Shown piece by piece: positions 10,098 through 18,554 of a DNA stretch of 64,000 nucleotides; position 1 is the first letter of the stretch; each line of letters opens with the position of its first letter. A program made the position numbers and the translations under genes. The notes beneath the pieces are model-generated. The model was not told the origin of the DNA. It saw nothing but the letters and a program-made list of their open reading frames with translations, and searched no databases. Source of the DNA: JACQAP01 sp035548375 (GTDB lineage: Bacteria > Pseudomonadota > Gammaproteobacteria > Burkholderiales > JACQAP01); NCBI GenBank assembly GCA_035548375.1, contig DASZTG010000044.1:62001-126000 (forward strand), written 5' to 3'.

Positions 10098-10934
10098 GTG
10101 CCAGCATCGCCTCCCATCGTTCTGGTATTCGCGGGCACCGATCCCTCCGGAGGCGCGGGTCTGCAGGCGGATGTCCTGACGCTGTCGAGCATGGGATGCC
10201 ACGCGTTGTCCGTCGTGACGGCCGTTACGATCCAGGACACGATGGGGGTGGAGGACGTCCAGCCCGTCGATGCCGAATGGATCGCCGACCAGGCGCGTTG
10301 CGTGCTCGAAGACGTGCCGGTCTCGGTCTTCAAGATCGGACTGATCGGGAGCGTCGAAGCCGTTGCCGCCATCGCGGAAGTGGTTTCGGATTATCCGGAC
10401 ATTCCCCTCATCCTGGATCCCGTGTTCGCGTCCGGCCGCGGCGACGAACTTGCGTCCGATGAACTCATCTCCGCAATGCGGGAACTGTTGGTTCCACAGA
10501 CGACGTTGATCACGCCGAACAGCCACGAAGCACGCCGCCTTGCTCAGGACGACGCGGACGATGAAGACGACGCCCCGTCGCTGGGCGAATGCGCGAACCG
10601 GATCCTCGGACTTGGTTGCGAATACGTGCTGGTCACCGGGACGCACGAAAACACGCCGCAGGTGGTCAACACGCTGTATGAGCAGCAGGGCATCGTGAGG
10701 ACGGATACGTGGCAGCGCTTGCCGGGCACCTATCACGGATCGGGTTGCACGCTGGCGTCGGCCGTTGCCGCGACACTGGCAAACGGGCTTGCGGTGCCGG
10801 AGGCGGTGCGCGACGCGCAGGAATATACCTGGCAGACATTGAAGCACGCCTATCGCACGGGAATGGGACAGCTCATTCCCGATCGCCTGTTCTGGGCGCG
10901 CGAGGAAGAGCCGGGGGATGAAAAAGACGGTTAG
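10098..10934 (+). CDS. thiD: hydroxymethylpyrimidine/phosphomethylpyrimidine kinase
   Basis: 278 residues from a GTG at 10098. The ribokinase-fold signatures are clear: FAGTDPSGGAGLQAD at the N-terminus, LDPVFASGRGD in the middle, and GTYHGSGCTLASAVAA with the anion hole near residues 214-229. It makes HMP diphosphate for thiamine synthesis. Its 3' end overlaps thiE by 17 bases, which implies translational coupling. I see no TPP riboswitch in the short region upstream. Confidence 0.93.
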   Translation: MPASPPIVLVFAGTDPSGGAGLQADVLTLSSMGCHALSVVTAVTIQDTMGVEDVQPVDAEWIADQARCVLEDVPVSVFKIGLIGSVEAVAAIAEVVSDYPDIPLILDPVFASGRGDELASDELISAMRELLVPQTTLITPNSHEARRLAQDDADDEDDAPSLGECANRILGLGCEYVLVTGTHENTPQVVNTLYEQQGIVRTDTWQRLPGTYHGSGCTLASAVAATLANGLAVPEAVRDAQEYTWQTLKHAYRTGMGQLIPDRLFWAREEEPGDEKDG

Positions 10935-11538
10935 CGGGCTGTATGCCGTCACGCCGGATCTGTCCGATTCGGAATTGCTGTCGGAAAAAGTGGCAGAGGC
11001 GTTGGCAGGTGGGGCGCGCGCCGTGCAATACCGCAGCAAGTCCGGGGATGAGTCGCTGCGCCGTCACCAGGCTGCCGGCATCGCGCAACTCTGTCGTGAA
11101 AGGCGCGCGACGTTCATCGTGAACGATAGCGTCGAGCTCGCGCGCGAAGTCGGTGCCGACGGCGTTCATCTCGGCAGGAACGATGAGGACGTGGCGCGGG
11201 CTCGCGCCGTGCTGGGGACCGATAAAATAATCGGGGTTTCGTGCTACAACGAGATCGAACGAGCGCGAATCGCGTCGTTCCACGGCGCGGATTATGTCGC
11301 GTTCGGGAGCTTCTTCCCGTCCGCCACCAAGCCGGGAGCCGTTCGGGCCGACATCGGGCTGTTGCGAGTGGCCTCCGCGGAAATCGCGTTGCCGATAGTG
11401 GCGATAGGCGGCATCGACGCGGACAACGCCGCGGAATTGATACGAGCCGGCGCCGATGCGATTGCAGTCGTTTCGGCGTTGTTCGACGTGCCGGATTCCC
11501 GGGCGCAGGCGCATCGCCTCGCGCGTCTATTCGAATGA
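10918..11538 (+). CDS. thiE: thiamine-phosphate synthase
   Basis: 206 residues, a TIM barrel. Substrate-binding segments are VQYRSKSGDE, FIVNDSVELA, GVHLGRNDED, FGSFFPSATKPGA and VAIGGIDADNA. The enzyme joins HMP diphosphate to the thiazole phosphate to give thiamine phosphate. It follows thiD with overlapping frames and precedes hemL by 23 bases, so thiD-thiE-hemL is probably one transcript. Confidence 0.94.
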   Translation: MKKTVSGLYAVTPDLSDSELLSEKVAEALAGGARAVQYRSKSGDESLRRHQAAGIAQLCRERRATFIVNDSVELAREVGADGVHLGRNDEDVARARAVLGTDKIIGVSCYNEIERARIASFHGADYVAFGSFFPSATKPGAVRADIGLLRVASAEIALPIVAIGGIDADNAAELIRAGADAIAVVSALFDVPDSRAQAHRLARLFE

Positions 11539-11561
11539 CAGTGAATGGTTAGGATGCAAGT

Positions 11562-12851
11562 GTGAAAACGAGAAATGAAATCCTGTTCGAGCAGTCCCAG
11601 CGGGTCATTCCGGGCGGGGTGAATTCGCCGGTCCGGGCATTTCGCTCGGTCGGCGGCACGCCGGTGTTTTTTTCCCGCGGCGAAGGCCCGCACGTCTGGG
11701 ATGCCGATGGCAAGCGCTATATCGACTATGTCGGCTCGTGGGGCCCGCTGGTGCTTGGCCATGCGCATCCCGAGGTCGTCAATGCCGTGAAGGAAGCAGC
11801 CGGCCGCGGGCTGAGTTTCGGCGCACCGACGGAATCGGAGCTCGAAATGGCCGAATGGATCACGCGCTGCCTGCCGTCCATGGAACAAGTGCGGCTCGTC
11901 AGTTCCGGCACCGAAGCCACCATGACCGCGATTCGCCTAGCGCGCGGATTTACCGGCCGGCCGAAGATCGTCAAGTTCGAAGGTTGCTATCACGGCCATG
12001 CGGATTCCCTTCTCGTCAAGGCGGGGTCGGGCGCGCTGACCCTCGGGCAACCCAGTTCCGCCGGGGTGCCGCCTGAGATCACGGCGCATACGATCGTGCT
12101 CGATTACAACGATGCCGGAATGCTGGAATCCGCTTTCAAGGCCCAGGCCAGCAGCATTGCCGCCGTCATCGTGGAACCCGTTGCGGGCAACATGAACCTC
12201 GTGAAGCCGACACCGGAATTCCTGGGTGCGATGCGAGACCTGTGCACCCGCCACGGCGCCGTGCTGATATTCGACGAAGTCATGACGGGATTTCGTGTCG
12301 GCCTGAAGGGCGCGCAAGGCCTGTTCGGCATGACACCGGACCTGACGACCCTCGGAAAAGTCATCGGTGGCGGCATGCCGGTTGGCGCGTTCGGCGGCCG
12401 CCGCGACATCATGCAATCGATCGCCCCGCTTGGCCCGGTCTATCAGGCCGGGACGCTGTCGGGAAATCCCGTCGCCGTCGCGGCGGGCCTCGCCACGCTG
12501 AAGCTTGTCCAGGCGCCGGGGTTTTTCGAGCGCCTGACGCAAATTACCGAACGGCTCGTCGGGCAGTTGCAAAAAGCCGGACGCGATGCGGGATTTGCGT
12601 TCTCGGCGCAATCGGTGGGCGGAATGTTCGGCGCGTATTTTCGAGCGCAACCGCCGCTAACGTACGCCGAAGTCATGGAGTGCGACAAAGCCGCGTTCAA
12701 CGGCTTCTTCCATGCACTGCTCGAGGAAGGCGTCTACTTCGCGCCATCCGCATACGAAGCGGGATTCGTGTCGGCGGCGCACGGCGATGCGGAAATCGAT
12801 GCGACCGTCGCGGCCGCCAGAACGGCGTTCGCAAAAATCAAAGGGGCGTGA
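11562..12851 (+). CDS. hemL: glutamate-1-semialdehyde 2,1-aminomutase
   Basis: 429 residues, a fold-type I PLP enzyme. The start at 11562 gives TRNEILFEQSQRVIPGGVNSPVRAF, a canonical N-terminus. PLP contacts include SGTEATMTAIRLAR, FDEVMTGFR and the Schiff-base lysine in TTLGKVIGGGMPVGA. It makes 5-aminolevulinate from glutamate semialdehyde, the step after HemA (also in this window). The start codon is inferred to be GTG. The stop codon lies within a hairpin that reads as a terminator for the convergent cytochrome gene. Confidence 0.96.
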   Translation: MKTRNEILFEQSQRVIPGGVNSPVRAFRSVGGTPVFFSRGEGPHVWDADGKRYIDYVGSWGPLVLGHAHPEVVNAVKEAAGRGLSFGAPTESELEMAEWITRCLPSMEQVRLVSSGTEATMTAIRLARGFTGRPKIVKFEGCYHGHADSLLVKAGSGALTLGQPSSAGVPPEITAHTIVLDYNDAGMLESAFKAQASSIAAVIVEPVAGNMNLVKPTPEFLGAMRDLCTRHGAVLIFDEVMTGFRVGLKGAQGLFGMTPDLTTLGKVIGGGMPVGAFGGRRDIMQSIAPLGPVYQAGTLSGNPVAVAAGLATLKLVQAPGFFERLTQITERLVGQLQKAGRDAGFAFSAQSVGGMFGAYFRAQPPLTYAEVMECDKAAFNGFFHALLEEGVYFAPSAYEAGFVSAAHGDAEIDATVAAARTAFAKIKGA

Positions 12852-12864
12852 TCACCACGCCCCT
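12842..12864 (-). terminator. Rho-independent terminator for cytochrome c4
   Basis: A 9-bp stem (AGGGGCGTG pairing with CACGCCCCT) closes a 5-nt loop. Read on the minus strand it is followed by TTTGATTTTTG. It lies 38 bases beyond the cytochrome stop codon. It overlaps the last codons and stop of hemL on the other strand. Confidence 0.7.
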
Positions 12865-12901
12865 CGACCAGCCGACTACGTGCGCTAACGTCGAAAGAGC
12901 T

Positions 12902-13504
12902 TCAATGCAGCCCGGAAATATATTCGGCGAGCGCCGCGATGTCCTTGTCGCTCAACCGCGCGGCAGTGGACCTCATCATGAGGTTCGGGTCGTTTGCGCG
13001 ATCCCCGGCGCGAAAGGACTTCAATTGCGCCGCGACGTAGTCGGCATGCTGGCTGGCCAGGCGGGGATACAACGCGGGAATGCCGGCGCCATTGGGCGAA
13101 TGACAGCCCGCACAGGCCGCGACGCCGTTGGCGGCGTTTCCGCCACGGTAGAGTTTCGCGCCCCTGGCGGCGAGGTCCTTGTCTTTCGCTCCCATCGCGC
13201 GAGGCGCCTGCGACGAGTAGAACGCCGCCACGTTGCGCATGTCATCCGGGGAGAGGTTTGCCACCATGCCGGCCATGACCGGATTGGCGCGCGCGCCGGA
13301 TTTGAATTCGGTCAATTGCTTGTAAATATAGTCGGCATGCTGGCCGGCGAGACTCGGGTTTGCGGGAATCGCCGCAATGCCATCGAAGCCATGACAGGCC
13401 GCGCAGACCTTGCCGACGATTTCCTGGCCCTTTGCGGCATCCCCGGCGGCGTGCGCGGACGCGACGAAACCGAATGCAATCGCGAGTGCAAAAAAACGAA
13501 TCAT
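12902..13504 (-). CDS. dihaem cytochrome c4
   Basis: 200 residues with a signal peptide ending at SAHA (about residue 19) and two haem c motifs, CAACH (about residue 34) and CAGCH (about residue 131). Each half is one cytochrome c domain. Repeated GQHADY or SQHADY and PVMAGM/NDPNLMM segments supply distal Met ligands. The mature protein is a periplasmic electron carrier, typically toward terminal oxidases. It is divergent from engB, a common betaproteobacterial neighbour. Confidence 0.94.
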   Translation of the reverse strand: MIRFFALAIAFGFVASAHAAGDAAKGQEIVGKVCAACHGFDGIAAIPANPSLAGQHADYIYKQLTEFKSGARANPVMAGMVANLSPDDMRNVAAFYSSQAPRAMGAKDKDLAARGAKLYRGGNAANGVAACAGCHSPNGAGIPALYPRLASQHADYVAAQLKSFRAGDRANDPNLMMRSTAARLSDKDIAALAEYISGLH

Positions 13505-13597
13505 GAACGCTCCCTGATTTACCGCGAGGCAGGCATTTTCCCGGAACGCCAGGCACGAAAAGCCCGCCCCGACAACAGCGGCATTTTAGCGTAACTC

Positions 13598-14200
13598 ATG
13601 GGCCAGACCGGCTTGTTTCGCGACATTGCTTTCTTCACGTCCGCCGCGGACGAGACCGGACTGCCGGCCTCGCTCATGGAGGTCGCCATCGCGGGCCGCT
13701 CCAATGCCGGCAAGTCGAGCGCCATCAACGCGCTTGCGCAACGGCATCGGCTCGCCTTCGTCAGCAAGACGCCTGGCCGCACCCAGCAAGTCAATTTTTT
13801 CAGCCTTGGAGGCGGACGCTTTCTCGTGGACCTGCCGGGCTACGGATACGCGAAGGTGCCGCAAAAGATCAGGGATGATTGGGAGCAATTCATTTCCGGG
13901 TACCTGCAGTTGCGACCTCAGTTAAGGGGACTCGTCGTGGTCATGGACATCCGTCATCCGATGAAGGACCTCGATGCGCAGTTGCTGGCGTGGTTCGCCG
14001 GAACGGGAAAGCCCGCGCACGTGCTGCTGACCAAGGCGGACAAACTTGGCAAGCAGGCGGCGACGGAACAGCTACGCAAAACGTCGAAGGCGCTGGCTGC
14101 GGAATTCCCGGGCGTCACCGCGCAACTCTTTTCTTCGCAAACTCGCATGGGTGTCGAGAACGCCGAAGTCGTGCTGGCTCGCTGGTACGAGACGAAATAG
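13598..14200 (+). CDS. engB: ribosome biogenesis GTPase EngB/YsxC
   Basis: 200 residues, a TrmE-Era-EngA-YihA-Septin-like GTPase. G1 is GRSNAGKSS (about residues 33-41), G2 lies in TPGRTQ, G3 is DLPGYGYA and G4 is TKAD. The protein assists large-subunit ribosome assembly. It is a single gene between divergent cytochrome c4 and hemB. Confidence 0.95.
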   Translation: MGQTGLFRDIAFFTSAADETGLPASLMEVAIAGRSNAGKSSAINALAQRHRLAFVSKTPGRTQQVNFFSLGGGRFLVDLPGYGYAKVPQKIRDDWEQFISGYLQLRPQLRGLVVVMDIRHPMKDLDAQLLAWFAGTGKPAHVLLTKADKLGKQAATEQLRKTSKALAAEFPGVTAQLFSSQTRMGVENAEVVLARWYETK

Positions 14201-14214
14201 GCGTATCGCGCGGG

Positions 14215-14256
14215 TAAAATAAAAAACCCCCGGCTAAAGGGGACTAAAACCGGGGG
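14215..14256 (-). terminator. terminator-like hairpin reading on the minus strand
   Basis: CCCCCGG (14227-14233) pairs with CCGGGGG (14250-14256) around a 16-nt loop. On the minus strand the stem is followed by TTTTTTATTTT, a good intrinsic terminator. On the plus strand no U-run follows. An alternative shorter stem pairs the CCCC at 14227-14230 with the GGGG at 14239-14242. No minus-strand protein gene explains it; see the adjacent RNA candidate. Confidence 0.6.
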
Positions 14257-14365
14257 CCAAACGAGCCTCAATTGGATTAAGGCACCCGCTCAGGGAGGAG
14301 AAGCGGGAGACATCGCTGTCTGCAACATCTGAGTCCAGCGAATCTCCAAAGTTCCTTGGTCCGCA
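14217..14365 (-). ncRNA. candidate small RNA antisense to the hemB leader
   Basis: Reading on the minus strand there are successive hairpins: CCAA/TTGG (14346-14359), AGACA/TGTCT with a TCGC loop (14308-14321), CCCGCT/AGCGGG (14285-14307), and then the intrinsic terminator. The 11-nt loop of the third hairpin is TCTCCTCCCTG, complementary to a strong Shine-Dalgarno sequence. I do not see a convincing sigma70 promoter for it; CTGACA and TATACG are present but spaced only 14 bases apart. The 5' end given is a guess. The same bases could instead be hemB leader structure. Confidence 0.33.
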
Positions 14366-14392
14366 ATTTCCGTATATAAATCAAGATAATTG

Positions 14393-14414
14393 TCAGGTGC
14401 GCCGAAGCGCCTGA
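14393..14414 (+). promoter_or_regulatory. hairpin just upstream of the hemB ribosome-binding site
   Basis: TCAG (14393) and GCGC pair with GCGC and CTGA around a CGAA loop, leaving a 2-nt bulge. The hairpin ends a few bases before the GAAGGAAAAG ribosome-binding region of hemB. It might modulate translation initiation; that role is inferred from position only. A weak possible promoter lies upstream (TTCCTT, 17 bases, TATAAA at 14375). Confidence 0.35.
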
Positions 14415-14429
14415 AACGAAGGAAAAGCC

Positions 14430-15437
14430 ATGCAAGTTTTGGGGAAATTTCCACGCCGTCGCATGCGCAGGAATCGCCATGATGAGTTCTCCCGGCGTCT
14501 CGTGCGGGAGCATCGATTGTCCGCGGACGATCTGATCTATCCCGTGTTTGTCATCGACGGATCGAATCGCGCAGAGGCCGTGCCCTCCATGCCTGGCGTC
14601 GAGCGCATGACGATCGACCGCCTGTTGACACAAGCGGACAAATGCGTACAACTGGGGATTCCCGCGGTCGCGTTGTTCCCCGTCGTCGATGGACGATTCC
14701 GGACCCCCGATGCGAAGGAGGCTTTCAACCCGGATGGGCTTGCGCCGCGGACCATTCGCGCATTGAAGCAGCGTTTTCCCGAGCTCGGCGTCATAACGGA
14801 CATTGCGCTCGACCCCTATACCAGCCATGGGCAGGACGGATTGATCGACGACGACGGCTATGTCGTCAACGATGAAACCATAGAAGTCCTGGTCAGGCAG
14901 GCGCTTTCCCATGCAGACGCGGGCGTGGACGTCGTCGCGCCTTCCGACATGATGGACGGGCGCATAGGAGCGCTACGAGAAGCGCTGGATGCGGCCGGCC
15001 ATATCCACACGCGCATCCTCGCGTATGCGGCAAAGTATGCGTCGAGCTTTTATGGACCTTTCCGCGACGCGGTCGGCTCGGCGGCGACCCTGGGCAAGGG
15101 AAACAAGTACACCTACCAGGTGGATCCCGCCAATTCCAACGAGGCGCTCTGGGAAGTCGGCCTGGACCTGCAGGAGGGCGCGGACATGGTCATCGTCAAG
15201 CCGGGCCTGCCGTATCTGGACATCGTCCGCCGGGTCAAGGATGAATTCGGCGCGCCGACGATGGTGTACCAGGTCAGCGGCGAATACGCGATGTTGAAGG
15301 CCGCTGGATCGAACGGCTGGATCGACGAGCGCAAATGCGCGATGGAAGCGCTGCTTTCCTTCAAGCGCGCAGGCGCCGATGCAATATTGACCTACTTCGC
15401 GATCGACGCCGCTACCTGGCTCAGGGAGGAAGGCTAG
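14430..15437 (+). CDS. hemB: delta-aminolevulinic acid dehydratase (porphobilinogen synthase)
   Basis: 335 residues. Both active-site lysine segments are present: YAAKYASSFYGPFRDA (about residue 200) and IVKPGLPYLD (about residue 253). The metal-switch region reads DIALDPYTSHGQDG without the cysteine triad of zinc enzymes, so this is probably the Mg-dependent class. It condenses two 5-aminolevulinates to porphobilinogen. Its last 17 bases overlap the 3' end of the convergent gene. Confidence 0.96.
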   Translation: MQVLGKFPRRRMRRNRHDEFSRRLVREHRLSADDLIYPVFVIDGSNRAEAVPSMPGVERMTIDRLLTQADKCVQLGIPAVALFPVVDGRFRTPDAKEAFNPDGLAPRTIRALKQRFPELGVITDIALDPYTSHGQDGLIDDDGYVVNDETIEVLVRQALSHADAGVDVVAPSDMMDGRIGALREALDAAGHIHTRILAYAAKYASSFYGPFRDAVGSAATLGKGNKYTYQVDPANSNEALWEVGLDLQEGADMVIVKPGLPYLDIVRRVKDEFGAPTMVYQVSGEYAMLKAAGSNGWIDERKCAMEALLSFKRAGADAILTYFAIDAATWLREEG

Positions 15438-16059
15438 CTCCGGTGTCGGCGGCCCGATCGCCGGCCAGCGCAGCATCCAGCCAGTCGATTCGAACCCGGT
15501 CGAACGGGCGGCCATCGGGCGTGCTGCGAATTTGCGCCCTCAGGTCGCGCGGCGCGAAAACGGTGATGTCGAAGTCGGCATCCTCGGTGCTGATGCTGAA
15601 GCTGGGCACGCTGCGCGCCTCGTCGCCGATATGCACGCGCTTTTCGCTGCTGCGATAGTCGATGCGGCGATCGAGCAAAAACATTTCCACGTCCTTCATG
15701 CTGTCCGTGAACAGGAGGAGGTCGATGTCGGAATATTTGCCCGCGCTTCCGGACAGCACTGCTCCGGAGAGGTAAGGATCGAAGCGCGCGAGCAGCGCCA
15801 TCATTTCATGGGCGCGGCCACGCAGATGGCGCAAGCGATCGCGCTGCTCTTCGGCCTGGTACAGCTGCTGGTACGCCCGCAATGCCAGCTCGACTTCCTC
15901 GTTGCTGGGCAGGTTGCGCGTATCGGGAGCTCCCGCCTGGCGGGCTGCCTTGCGCTTTGCAAGCGCGTAGTCGTCTATGCCGTCGACAGCCATCAATCTC
16001 GCCGCCAGATGGGCGATGCTTTCACGCATCTGCCGGTTGTTTCCGCCGTCTCTCGACAT
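15421..16059 (-). CDS. nucleotidyltransferase-domain protein of unknown function
   Basis: 212 residues. The segment GSAGKYSDIDLLLFTD (about residues 103-118) is the GS...DxD active-site motif of the pol-beta nucleotidyltransferase superfamily. A third acidic position may be in EDADFDITVF. The N-terminal 90 residues are charged and helical. The protein could modify a small molecule, a tRNA or a protein; nothing in the sequence chooses. It starts 5 bases after the PBP1a stop on the same strand and is convergent with hemB. Confidence 0.78.
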   Translation of the reverse strand: MSRDGGNNRQMRESIAHLAARLMAVDGIDDYALAKRKAARQAGAPDTRNLPSNEEVELALRAYQQLYQAEEQRDRLRHLRGRAHEMMALLARFDPYLSGAVLSGSAGKYSDIDLLLFTDSMKDVEMFLLDRRIDYRSSEKRVHIGDEARSVPSFSISTEDADFDITVFAPRDLRAQIRSTPDGRPFDRVRIDWLDAALAGDRAADTGASLPP

Positions 16060-16064
16060 ATCGG

Positions 16065-18395
16065 TCAGTACAATTGGTCCTTCACTTCCTCCGGCGGCTT
16101 GGCCGTCTCCCCGCCTTCGCCTTCCGGCGTGCCCTCCTGCTCCGGCGGCACGTTCTCGTGATAGAAATATTCGATCATCGGCGATGCCGCGTGCTTGTCG
16201 CGTAGCCCGGTTTCCGGGTTGATTGCCACCGCCATCACGCCTTCCGGTGCGATCGGCAATTCCTCAGGTTGGCCCTTCAATACGGCGCCCATGTACGACA
16301 TCCAGATCGGCAGCGCCACGACGGCGCCCGTTTCGCGGTCGCCGAGCGTGCGCGGAATATCGTAGCCAACCCACACCACCGAAGCCAGATGGCGCTGAAA
16401 TCCGGCGAACCATGCATCCATCTGCTCGTTGGTCGTGCCGGTCTTGCCGGCGAGATCAACGCGGCCAAGCGCCATGGCGCGCGCGCCGGTCCCGCCGCGA
16501 ATCACGTCCTGCATCATGTTCGTCATGATGAACGCGTTGCGCGGATCGATGACGCGCTCGGCGCCCTTACCGACGACGGCCGGATTGGCTTTGCCGAGCA
16601 CGGTCCCCTGCGCGTCCTCGATGCGCTCGATGAAGTAAGGCGTCATGCGGTAGCCGCCGTTCGCGAATACCGTGTAGCCCATGACCATTTCCAGCGGCGA
16701 TGCGGCACCCGCGCCGAGCGCCATCGTCAGATACGGTGGATGCATCTTCGGATCGAAGCCGAAGCGTGAAATGTAATCCTGCGCATACTGCGGCGTGATG
16801 GCCTGCAGGATCCGGATCGACACCAGGTTTTTCGACTTGGTGAGCGCCGTGCGCATGCGGATCGGGCCGTCGAAGCTGCCGTCGAAATTTCGCGGTTGCC
16901 AGTTGACCGAACCGGTCTCGCTTGCGTCTATCGTCAGCGGCGCGTCATTGATAATGGTTGCCGGCGTAAAGCCTTTTTCCAACGCGGCGGAGTAAATGAA
17001 CGGCTTGAAGCTGGATCCCGGCTGCCTGCGTGCCTGGGTGACGTGGTTGTACTTGTTGCGATAGAAATCGAATCCGCCGACCAGGGCGCGGATCGCTCCA
17101 TTATCGGTATCCACGGATACCAGGGCCGATTCGACTTGCGGCATCTGGACGATCTGCCAGGCCCCCTTCGGATCCATCTGCACCCGGATCAGCGCGCCGC
17201 GCTTGAGGCGCACCTTCGCGGGTGCCTTGTTGCCGATCATGCGGGCCGCGAATTTGAGGCCGTCGCCCGTGATTGTCACCGTCTCGCCGCCCTTCCTGTA
17301 GGCTTTCACGGCCTTCACGTCGACATCGAGCGCGATTGCGGGATAAATGTCGTCGCTTTCGAGTTCCTCCTGCAGTGCGTCTTCGAGGGCCTCTTCGCCG
17401 ACTTCTTCCTTCGGCAGGTTGAAATATCCTTCCGCGCCGCGATACCCCTGCCTCCTGTCGTATTCCATGACGCCGGCCCGCAACGCCTTGAAGGCCGCGT
17501 CCTGGTGGATTTTCGAAAGCGTCGTATATACCCGGAAACCTCGCGTATAGGCCTCTTCCTTGTAGGCGTCGTAGATCGCCTGGCGCACCATTTCTGCGAA
17601 ATGGTCGGCGCGGGTCGAAAATTCCTGGATCTGCCGCGAGATGATGATCGGCTGTGCCTCGGCCTTTTTAAGTTGCTCCGCATTGATGAAACCCAGCTCG
17701 GACATGCGCCTCAGCACGTATCGTTGCCGGAGCTTCGAGCGGGTCATGTTTACGACCGGGTTGTATCGCGAAGGCGCTTTCGGCAGCCCCGCCAGCATGG
17801 CGATTTCGGCGACGCTCAACTGATCGAGTTGTTTGCCGAAATACACCTGTGATGCCGCGCCGAAGCCATAAGCGCGCTGGCCGAGATAAATCTGATTGAT
17901 ATAAAGCTGGAGGATTTCGTCCTTTGTGAGGCTGTGCTCGATCTTGAAGGCCAGCAGGGCCTCGCTGAACTTGCGGCTGAAGGTCTTTTCGGTGCTGAGG
18001 AAGAAGTTACGCGCCACCTGCATCGTTATGGTGCTGGCGCCCTGGCGCGCGCTGGCCGAGGCGAAGTTCGAGAGCGCCGCGCGGATGACGCCGATGTAGT
18101 CGACGCCGCCGTGTTCGTAAAAGCGCTCGTCTTCCGCCGCGATGATGGCTTTTCGCAGGAGCTCGGGGGTTTGGTCGATTTTCAGGAACGCGCGCTTTTC
18201 CTCGCCGAATTCGCCGATCAGGCTGCCCTCCATGCTGAAAATCTGCATCGGTATCTTCGGCTGGTAGGAGGTCAAGGCGTCGAGCGAGGGCAGCTTGGGA
18301 TAGGCGACAACCGCCGCATAGCCGACGATCAGAGCCAGTACCGCTGCGAGCACGGCCAATCCCAAAATGGGATAGATCCACCAACGGGAAAACAT
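16065..18395 (-). CDS. mrcA: penicillin-binding protein 1A (bifunctional peptidoglycan synthase)
   Basis: 776 residues. A single N-terminal membrane helix (about 8-32) is followed by a GT51 glycosyltransferase domain with catalytic Glu in AAEDERFYEHGG, then an OB-like insert and the transpeptidase domain. Transpeptidase motifs are SSFK in QPGSSFKPF, SKN in LTKSKNLVS, and KTGTTNE. The enzyme polymerises and cross-links peptidoglycan at the inner membrane. It is divergent from pilM, a conserved arrangement in proteobacteria. Confidence 0.96.
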   Translation of the reverse strand: MFSRWWIYPILGLAVLAAVLALIVGYAAVVAYPKLPSLDALTSYQPKIPMQIFSMEGSLIGEFGEEKRAFLKIDQTPELLRKAIIAAEDERFYEHGGVDYIGVIRAALSNFASASARQGASTITMQVARNFFLSTEKTFSRKFSEALLAFKIEHSLTKDEILQLYINQIYLGQRAYGFGAASQVYFGKQLDQLSVAEIAMLAGLPKAPSRYNPVVNMTRSKLRQRYVLRRMSELGFINAEQLKKAEAQPIIISRQIQEFSTRADHFAEMVRQAIYDAYKEEAYTRGFRVYTTLSKIHQDAAFKALRAGVMEYDRRQGYRGAEGYFNLPKEEVGEEALEDALQEELESDDIYPAIALDVDVKAVKAYRKGGETVTITGDGLKFAARMIGNKAPAKVRLKRGALIRVQMDPKGAWQIVQMPQVESALVSVDTDNGAIRALVGGFDFYRNKYNHVTQARRQPGSSFKPFIYSAALEKGFTPATIINDAPLTIDASETGSVNWQPRNFDGSFDGPIRMRTALTKSKNLVSIRILQAITPQYAQDYISRFGFDPKMHPPYLTMALGAGAASPLEMVMGYTVFANGGYRMTPYFIERIEDAQGTVLGKANPAVVGKGAERVIDPRNAFIMTNMMQDVIRGGTGARAMALGRVDLAGKTGTTNEQMDAWFAGFQRHLASVVWVGYDIPRTLGDRETGAVVALPIWMSYMGAVLKGQPEELPIAPEGVMAVAINPETGLRDKHAASPMIEYFYHENVPPEQEGTPEGEGGETAKPPEEVKDQLY

Positions 18396-18505
18396 GATTT
18401 AGGACGCGGCTGTAGCGAGAACGGGGATCGGAAGGAGCGGCATTATATAAGGTGTTGCCGAAAGGCAACAGAAACGCCGATTAAAACGCTTTACATGCAA
18501 AATAG

Positions 18506-18534
18506 TTGTTGTTAGCATTTAATGTAGATTATAC
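18506..18534 (+). promoter_or_regulatory. sigma70-type promoter for pilMNOPQ
   Basis: TTGTTG at 18506 and TTATAC at 18529 are separated by 17 bases. They sit in an AT-rich stretch 20 bases before the pilM start, in the 159-base region shared with divergent mrcA. Confidence 0.5.
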
Positions 18535-18554
18535 GTATCACGCCTAAGCGGCCA

